Source: Nonomuraea sediminis | Lineage (GTDB): Bacteria > Actinomycetota > Actinomycetes > Streptosporangiales > Streptosporangiaceae | Direction: 5' to 3' | Assembly (NCBI RefSeq): GCF_018531495.1 | Contig: NZ_JAHDTI010000018.1 | Coordinates: 1 to 64,000, forward strand | Length of the DNA stretch: 64,000 nt | Program-made: the position numbers and the translations under genes | Notes under the pieces: model-generated | Seen by the model: only the letters and a program-made list of their open reading frames with translations | The model's database searches: none | Told to the model about the DNA's origin: nothing | Part shown: piece after piece, positions 60,306 through 64,000 of the stretch | How positions within the stretch are numbered: the stretch's first letter is position 1 | How the letters are laid out: every line of letters begins with the position of its first letter

Positions 60306-61042
60306 GAGATCATCCCGCGGTGCTGGCGGACCAGCTGCTCGCGCACCTGGCGGGTGTGGCGGCGGCTGACGGGCAGCGTCTCGGTGCCGACGGTCAGCAG
60401 CACTCTGCCGCCCTCGAAGCGCAGCTCGCTGACGTGCCGGGCGGAGACCAGGGTGCTGCGGTGCACCCTGATGAACCCGGCGGGCGCCCAGCGCCGTTCG
60501 AGCGCGGCCAGCGACATGCGGACCAGGTAGCTGCCGTCGACGGTGTGCAGGCGGACGTAGTCGCCCTTGGCCACGGCGAACCAGACGGCCTGCTGCGGCA
60601 CGAACCGGGTGCGTCCGCCCAGCTCCACCGGGATGACGTCGTCGGGCCCCTGCTCGGCGGCGGGCGCGGCGGCGGCCTCCAGCCTGCGCACCGACTCGGC
60701 CAGCCGGTCGGCCCTGACGGGTTTGAGCAGGTAGTCGACCGCCTCCAGCTCGAAGGCCTGCACGGCGCAGTCGTCGTGCGCGGTGACGAACACCAGCTTG
60801 GGCGGGCTGGGGAAGCCGCCGATCAGCCGGGCCAGGTCGAGCCCGTCGAGCCCGGGCATCCTGACGTCCAGGAACACCCCGTCGAGCCGGTCGCCCGCGC
60901 CGAGCATGTGGACCAGGTCCTGCAGCGCGGAGACCGCGTCGCCGGCGGTGATGACGTGCTCCACCCTGGGGTCCTGGCGCAGCAGGTAGGCGAGCTCCTC
61001 GAGCGCCGGCACCTCATCGTCGACCGCCAGAACACGAAGCAT
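60302..61042 (-). CDS. LytTR-family response regulator
   Basis: 246 residues: receiver domain (VLAVDDEVPALEE, phospho-Asp in GVFLDVRMPG, Lys in YLLKPVRAD) and C-terminal LytTR DNA-binding domain (VWFAVAKGDYVRLHTVDGSYLVRMSLAALERR, FIRVHRSTLVS). The last codons are ATC TCT TGA, with TGA formed by the right end of the tnpB element. Without the element they would be ATC TCG TAG, the same protein. It pairs with the LytS-type kinase upstream. Confidence 0.93.
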   Translation of the reverse strand: MLRVLAVDDEVPALEELAYLLRQDPRVEHVITAGDAVSALQDLVHMLGAGDRLDGVFLDVRMPGLDGLDLARLIGGFPSPPKLVFVTAHDDCAVQAFELEAVDYLLKPVRADRLAESVRRLEAAAAPAAEQGPDDVIPVELGGRTRFVPQQAVWFAVAKGDYVRLHTVDGSYLVRMSLAALERRWAPAGFIRVHRSTLVSARHVSELRFEGGRVLLTVGTETLPVSRRHTRQVREQLVRQHRGMIS

Positions 61043-61108
61043 GACGTCAACGCTGCCGCAAGAACGCCCTGCTCACAAGCGACACGCCAACTTAGTGTAA
61101 AGAATTGA

Positions 61109-62248
61109 CTACAAAGAGCTAAGATTCGTCTTGGGCACGCGCAGCCGGACCCTGGTCCCCGCGCCCGGCGCGCTCTCCACGACCAGGCCGTATCCCTCGC
61201 CGTAGATCTGGCGCATCCGCACGTCCACGTTGGCAAGCCCGATGCCGTTGCCACTCTGCCTGGGGTCGTCGTCGAGCACGCGCCTGGCGTGCTCGAGGTC
61301 CATGCCGGTGCCGTCGTCCTCGACCGTGATGTGGGCCTCGGGCCCGGCGTCCTTGGCCACCACCCGCACCTCGCCACGCCCGGCCCGGCCGCCCATGCCG
61401 TGCTTGATGGCGTTCTCCACCAGCGGCTGCAGGCACAGGAACGGCACGGGCACGGCGAGCACCTCGGGCGCCACCTGCACGGTGAAGCGCAGCTTGTCGC
61501 CGAAGCGGGCCCGCTCGAGCAGCAGGTAGCGGTCGACGCAGGACAGCTCGTCGGCCAGCGTGGTGAAGTCGTGGGCGCGGCGCAGCGCGTAGCGGGCGAA
61601 GTCGGCGAAGTCCAGCAGCAGCTCGCGGGCCCGCTCCGGGTCGGTGCGGACGAACGAGGCGATCGTGGTGAGCGCGTTGTAGACGAAGTGCGGCGAGATC
61701 TGCGCCCGCAGCGCGCGCATCTCCGCCTTCATGGCCCGCTGCCGCGAGGAGTCCAGGTCGGCCAGCTCCAGCTGGCCGGACACCCACCCGGCGACCTCGG
61801 TGACCGTGCGCACCAGCGCGGCGCTCAGTTCGTCGTCGTAGGCGGCCAGCGTGCCGATCACCTGCCCGTCGACGGTCAGCGGCGCCACCACCGCGCCCTG
61901 GGGCTCGCCGGCGAACACCTGCGCCCGGCCCGAGGCCAGGGTGGTGCGCGCGTAGGTGAGCACCTCGTCGGTGCACGGCCCGTCCCAGGCCAGCGCCGCG
62001 TCGGTGGAGGTGATCGCGAGGGCGTCGGTGCCGAGCAGCCGGCGCAGGTGGCGCACGGCCTTCCTGGCGGAGTCACGGGTCAGCCCTGCCCGCAGGGAGG
62101 GGGCCGCCAGCGCGGCGGTGTGCAGCGTGGTGAAGGTAGCGTCGTCCTTCAGGCCTCCTTCGGGGAGCGCGGGGCGCCGCCGCCTGCCGACGGCGAACCC
62201 GAGGAGGAAGGCCGCCAGGACGAGTACCACGCACGCGGTGGTCGGCAT
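61109..62248 (-). CDS. LytS-type sensor histidine kinase
   Basis: 379 residues from ATG 62248. One N-terminal TM (CVVLVLAAFLLGFAVG), a GAF domain (about 55-175: HTAALAAPSLRAGLTRDSARKAVRHLRRLLGTDALAI), the His_kinase box with the phospho-His in AQISPHFVYNALTTI, and an ATPase with VENAIKHG and GNGIGLANV. In other actinobacteria this pair often precedes an acetate-type symporter gene; here only its remnant is left. Confidence 0.92.
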   Translation of the reverse strand: MPTTACVVLVLAAFLLGFAVGRRRRPALPEGGLKDDATFTTLHTAALAAPSLRAGLTRDSARKAVRHLRRLLGTDALAITSTDAALAWDGPCTDEVLTYARTTLASGRAQVFAGEPQGAVVAPLTVDGQVIGTLAAYDDELSAALVRTVTEVAGWVSGQLELADLDSSRQRAMKAEMRALRAQISPHFVYNALTTIASFVRTDPERARELLLDFADFARYALRRAHDFTTLADELSCVDRYLLLERARFGDKLRFTVQVAPEVLAVPVPFLCLQPLVENAIKHGMGGRAGRGEVRVVAKDAGPEAHITVEDDGTGMDLEHARRVLDDDPRQSGNGIGLANVDVRMRQIYGEGYGLVVESAPGAGTRVRLRVPKTNLSSL

Positions 62249-62292
62249 GCGGGCAACCGTAGCCAATAACACCCCGTGTTCGGGTGGAAACG

Positions 62293-62934
62293 CTATGGAG
62301 GGCCTTCGCCCGGCTCCTCCTGATAGGAGTAGCGCTGCTCGAGCCAGGGATCGGCGATGTTGTGGTAGCCGCGTTCCTCCCAGAAGCCGCGCCGGTCCTC
62401 GACGAGGTACTCGATGGCGCGCACCCATTTGACGCTCTTCCACGCGTACAGGTGCGGCACGACGATGCGCAGCGGGAATCCCCTGTCGGCGCTGATGGGC
62501 TTGTCGTCCAGGTCGGTGGCGAACAGCGTGCCCGGCGCGGTGAGGTCTGACATGCGCAGGTTGGCGCTGTAGCCGTATTCGGCCCAGATCATCACGTGGC
62601 TCACGCCGGGATCCGGCGGCGCGGCCTCCAGGATGGCCGCCGGCCGCACGCCGCCCCACTCGTTGCCCATGAGTGAGAACTTCGTCACGCAGTGGAAGTC
62701 GGCGATGACGTTGGTGCGGGGCAGCCGCTCGAAGTCGGGCCAGGTGAAGCGATACTGCTCACCGGAGGCGGTGGCGCCGAACACGCGGAAGTCCCAGGTT
62801 TCCGGTCTGAACGCAGGAACCCTGCCGTAGTGGATCACGGGTCGGCCGCGCGGGACGTACTGCCCCGGAGGCAGGCGCGACTCCTCCACGATCACTCCCC
62901 TCGCCGGTCTCGTGGTCCGGTGCCATCCTGCCAT
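62293..62934 (-). CDS. Molybdopterin-dependent oxidoreductase (sulfite oxidase/YedY-like)
   Basis: 213 residues, the size of a single Mo-binding domain. The cofactor Cys is in DFHCVTKFS; WDFRVFG, GGVRPAAIL, DLDDKPISADRGFPLRIVVPHLYAWKSVKWVRAIEYL are typical of the family. There is no Tat signal, so it is cytoplasmic or exported by another route. Substrate unknown (sulfite or oxidised sulfur compounds in relatives). Confidence 0.88.
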   Translation of the reverse strand: MAGWHRTTRPARGVIVEESRLPPGQYVPRGRPVIHYGRVPAFRPETWDFRVFGATASGEQYRFTWPDFERLPRTNVIADFHCVTKFSLMGNEWGGVRPAAILEAAPPDPGVSHVMIWAEYGYSANLRMSDLTAPGTLFATDLDDKPISADRGFPLRIVVPHLYAWKSVKWVRAIEYLVEDRRGFWEERGYHNIADPWLEQRYSYQEEPGEGPP

Positions 62935-62970
62935 CGGTGCCCGCTCGGCTCGCGGGCGGGTTCGGTGCGC

Positions 62971-62976
62971 TACTAT
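62971..62976 (+). promoter_or_regulatory. Candidate -10 box of the DAHP synthase leader
   Basis: TACTAT ends 8 bases before the ATG of the leader peptide, so transcription would begin at or next to that ATG. Confidence 0.4.
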
Positions 62977-62984
62977 TGCGCACT

Positions 62985-63053
62985 ATGCACAGCGCATTCC
63001 TGTTTTGGTATGGCGACGGACCCGGTTCCGCTCGCCATGTGAGGCTGCGCTAG
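62985..63053 (+). CDS. Leader peptide of a DAHP synthase attenuator
   Basis: 22 codons from ATG 62985 to TAG 63051-63053. Residues 5-9 are Phe-Leu-Phe-Trp-Tyr, all three aromatic end products of the shikimate pathway, clustered early in the peptide. It is followed 12 bp later by a perfect terminator hairpin and then the DAHP synthase gene. Stalling at the aromatic codons would change folding of the leader and allow read-through. Too short for normal gene calling. Confidence 0.8.
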   Translation: MHSAFLFWYGDGPGSARHVRLR

Positions 63054-63065
63054 CACACAGGCGAA

Positions 63066-63109
63066 CAGAAGGCCCCGGGTCCGACAGGACCCGGGGCCTT
63101 CTGTCTTTT
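63066..63109 (+). terminator. Attenuator terminator before DAHP synthase
   Basis: A perfect 17-bp stem, CAGAAGGCCCCGGGTCC with its complement, 4-base loop GACA, followed by TCTTTT. It lies between the leader peptide and the structural gene, so it must be regulated rather than constitutive. Confidence 0.9.
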
Positions 63110-63129
63110 CCCGACAGAGAGAGGTCAAC

Positions 63130-64000
63130 ATGGTGATCGTGATGGGCCGGGAGGCCACGCAGGACGACGTCGATTCCATCGTGTCGGTAGTCCAGGCGGC
63201 CGGCGTCGAGGCGTTCGTCAGCAGAGGCGTCCAGCGCACGATCGTCGGGCTGGTGGGCGACGTCACCCAGCTCGACGCGACCGGCCTGCGCGGCATGCAG
63301 GGCGTCAGGGACGTCATGCGCGTCTCGACCCCCTACAAGCTGGTCAGCAGGGAGAACCACCCGGACCGCTCGGTGGTGCGCGTCGGCGGCGTGCCGATCG
63401 GCCCGGACACGGTGACGCTGATCGCCGGGCCGTGCGCGGTGGAGACGCCCGAGCAGACGCTCGACGCCGCCAGGATGGCCCAGGAGGCCGGCGCGACCCT
63501 GCTGCGCGGCGGCGCCTACAAGCCCCGCACCTCGCCGTACGCTTTCCAGGGGCTGGGCGAGGCGGGCCTGCGCATCCTGGCCGACGTGCGCGCGGAGACC
63601 GGGTTGCCCATCGTCACCGAGGTCGTGGACGCCCACGACGTCGACCTCGTCGCCTCCTACGCCGACATGCTCCAGGTCGGCACGCGCAACGCGCAGAACT
63701 TCGCGCTGCTGCAGGCCGTCGGCGCGGCGGGCAAGCCGGTGATGCTCAAGCGCGGCATGAACGCCACGATCGAGGAATGGCTCATGGCGGCCGAGTACAT
63801 CGCCCAGCGCGGCAACCTGGACATCGTGCTGTGCGAGCGCGGCATCAGGACCTTCGAGACGGCCACCCGCAACACGCTGGACGTCTCGGCGGTGCCGACC
63901 GCGCAGCGCCTGTCGCACCTGCCGGTGATCATCGACCCGTCGCACTCAGGCGGGCGTCGCGACCTGGTGCTCCCGCTGACCCGCGCGGCGATCGCGGTGG
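63130..64000 (+). CDS. 3-Deoxy-7-phosphoheptulonate (DAHP) synthase, type I beta, runs off window
   Basis: 290 residues visible from ATG 63130 behind GAGAGAGG; the end is beyond the window. The N-terminal ferredoxin-like regulatory domain (about 1-70: MVIVMGREATQDDVDSIVSVV...FVSRGVQRTIVGLVGD) precedes the barrel: LIAGPCAVETPEQT, LLRGGAYKPRTSPYAFQGLG, VTEVVDAHDVDL, MLQVGTRNAQNF, PVMLKRGMNATIEEWLMAAEYI, CERGIRTFETATRNTLD and VIIDPSHSGGRRD. First step of aromatic amino acid synthesis. The N-terminal domain suggests allosteric feedback in addition to attenuation. Confidence 0.95.
   Translation, partial: MVIVMGREATQDDVDSIVSVVQAAGVEAFVSRGVQRTIVGLVGDVTQLDATGLRGMQGVRDVMRVSTPYKLVSRENHPDRSVVRVGGVPIGPDTVTLIAGPCAVETPEQTLDAARMAQEAGATLLRGGAYKPRTSPYAFQGLGEAGLRILADVRAETGLPIVTEVVDAHDVDLVASYADMLQVGTRNAQNFALLQAVGAAGKPVMLKRGMNATIEEWLMAAEYIAQRGNLDIVLCERGIRTFETATRNTLDVSAVPTAQRLSHLPVIIDPSHSGGRRDLVLPLTRAAIAV

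Overview
The window is very GC-rich, densely coding DNA with frequent GTG starts, 4-bp stop/start overlaps and many apparently leaderless genes. It carries PASTA kinase, Rv2175c-type, PucR and XdhC genes typical of filamentous actinomycetes. A Streptosporangiales-like genome (Nonomuraea or Streptosporangium type) is my inference; nothing in the sequence names the organism. The first 40 bases are a near-homopolymer G run that looks like a contig edge.

Left part (0-13.5 kb): a hypothetical gene broken by an in-frame amber codon, a secreted serine hydrolase bounded by transposon-type inverted repeats, a ROK regulator divergent from a GH36 alpha-galactosidase, a TetR/cytochrome P450/ferredoxin cassette, an L,D-transpeptidase lipoprotein, a YbaK deacylase and two GNAT acetyltransferases. 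From 10.37 to 13.2 kb lies a graveyard of gene fragments (RelE-like, SnoaL-like, IS701-like transposase end, HIT hydrolase) among a few intact small genes.

Housekeeping block (13.5-23 kb): metF, a polyprenyl diphosphate synthase, thiE, an Rv2175c-family DNA-binding gene, an FAD oxidoreductase, a TPP riboswitch driving thiO-thiS-thiG, and a PASTA-domain Ser/Thr kinase followed by a lipoprotein gene.

Purine catabolism block (23-52 kb): two long minus-strand operons and their controls. uraD-uraH-uricase-xdh(FAD)-xdh(2Fe-2S)-8-oxoguanine deaminase-xdh(Mo) converts xanthine and 8-oxoguanine to allantoin. A GGCT-like gene-hyi-glxR-gcl-glxK-allB-alc operon takes allantoin to ureidoglycolate and glyoxylate to phosphoglycerate. 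Around them are an NCS2 urate/xanthine permease, an AzgA-type permease, an XdhC maturation factor with a large repetitive insert, a PucR regulator divergent from uraD, and a ureAB-ureC pair for the released urea. No recognised ureidoglycolate lyase is present. A 38-bp motif with three conserved blocks lies upstream of both operons.

Mobile DNA has reshaped this block and the next. An IS200/IS605 element (tnpA+tnpB) sits exactly inside a second PucR-type gene. A roughly 290-bp internally deleted relative lies between ureAB and ureC, truncating UreAB and supplying the ureC ribosome binding site. A tnpB-only element sits exactly on the stop codon of a LytTR response regulator. Next to the urease genes an MFS transporter is broken by an internal deletion.

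Right part (52-64 kb): a YtcJ-like amidohydrolase, an alpha/beta hydrolase, a ROK regulator divergent from an MFS transporter with twin operators, a repeat-rich non-coding stretch with a 27-bp tandem array, a decayed sodium:solute symporter, a LytS/LytTR two-component pair, a molybdopterin oxidoreductase, and a DAHP synthase that runs off the window. The DAHP synthase is preceded by a leader peptide containing Phe-Leu-Phe-Trp-Tyr and a perfect terminator hairpin, which together look like an aromatic amino acid attenuator.
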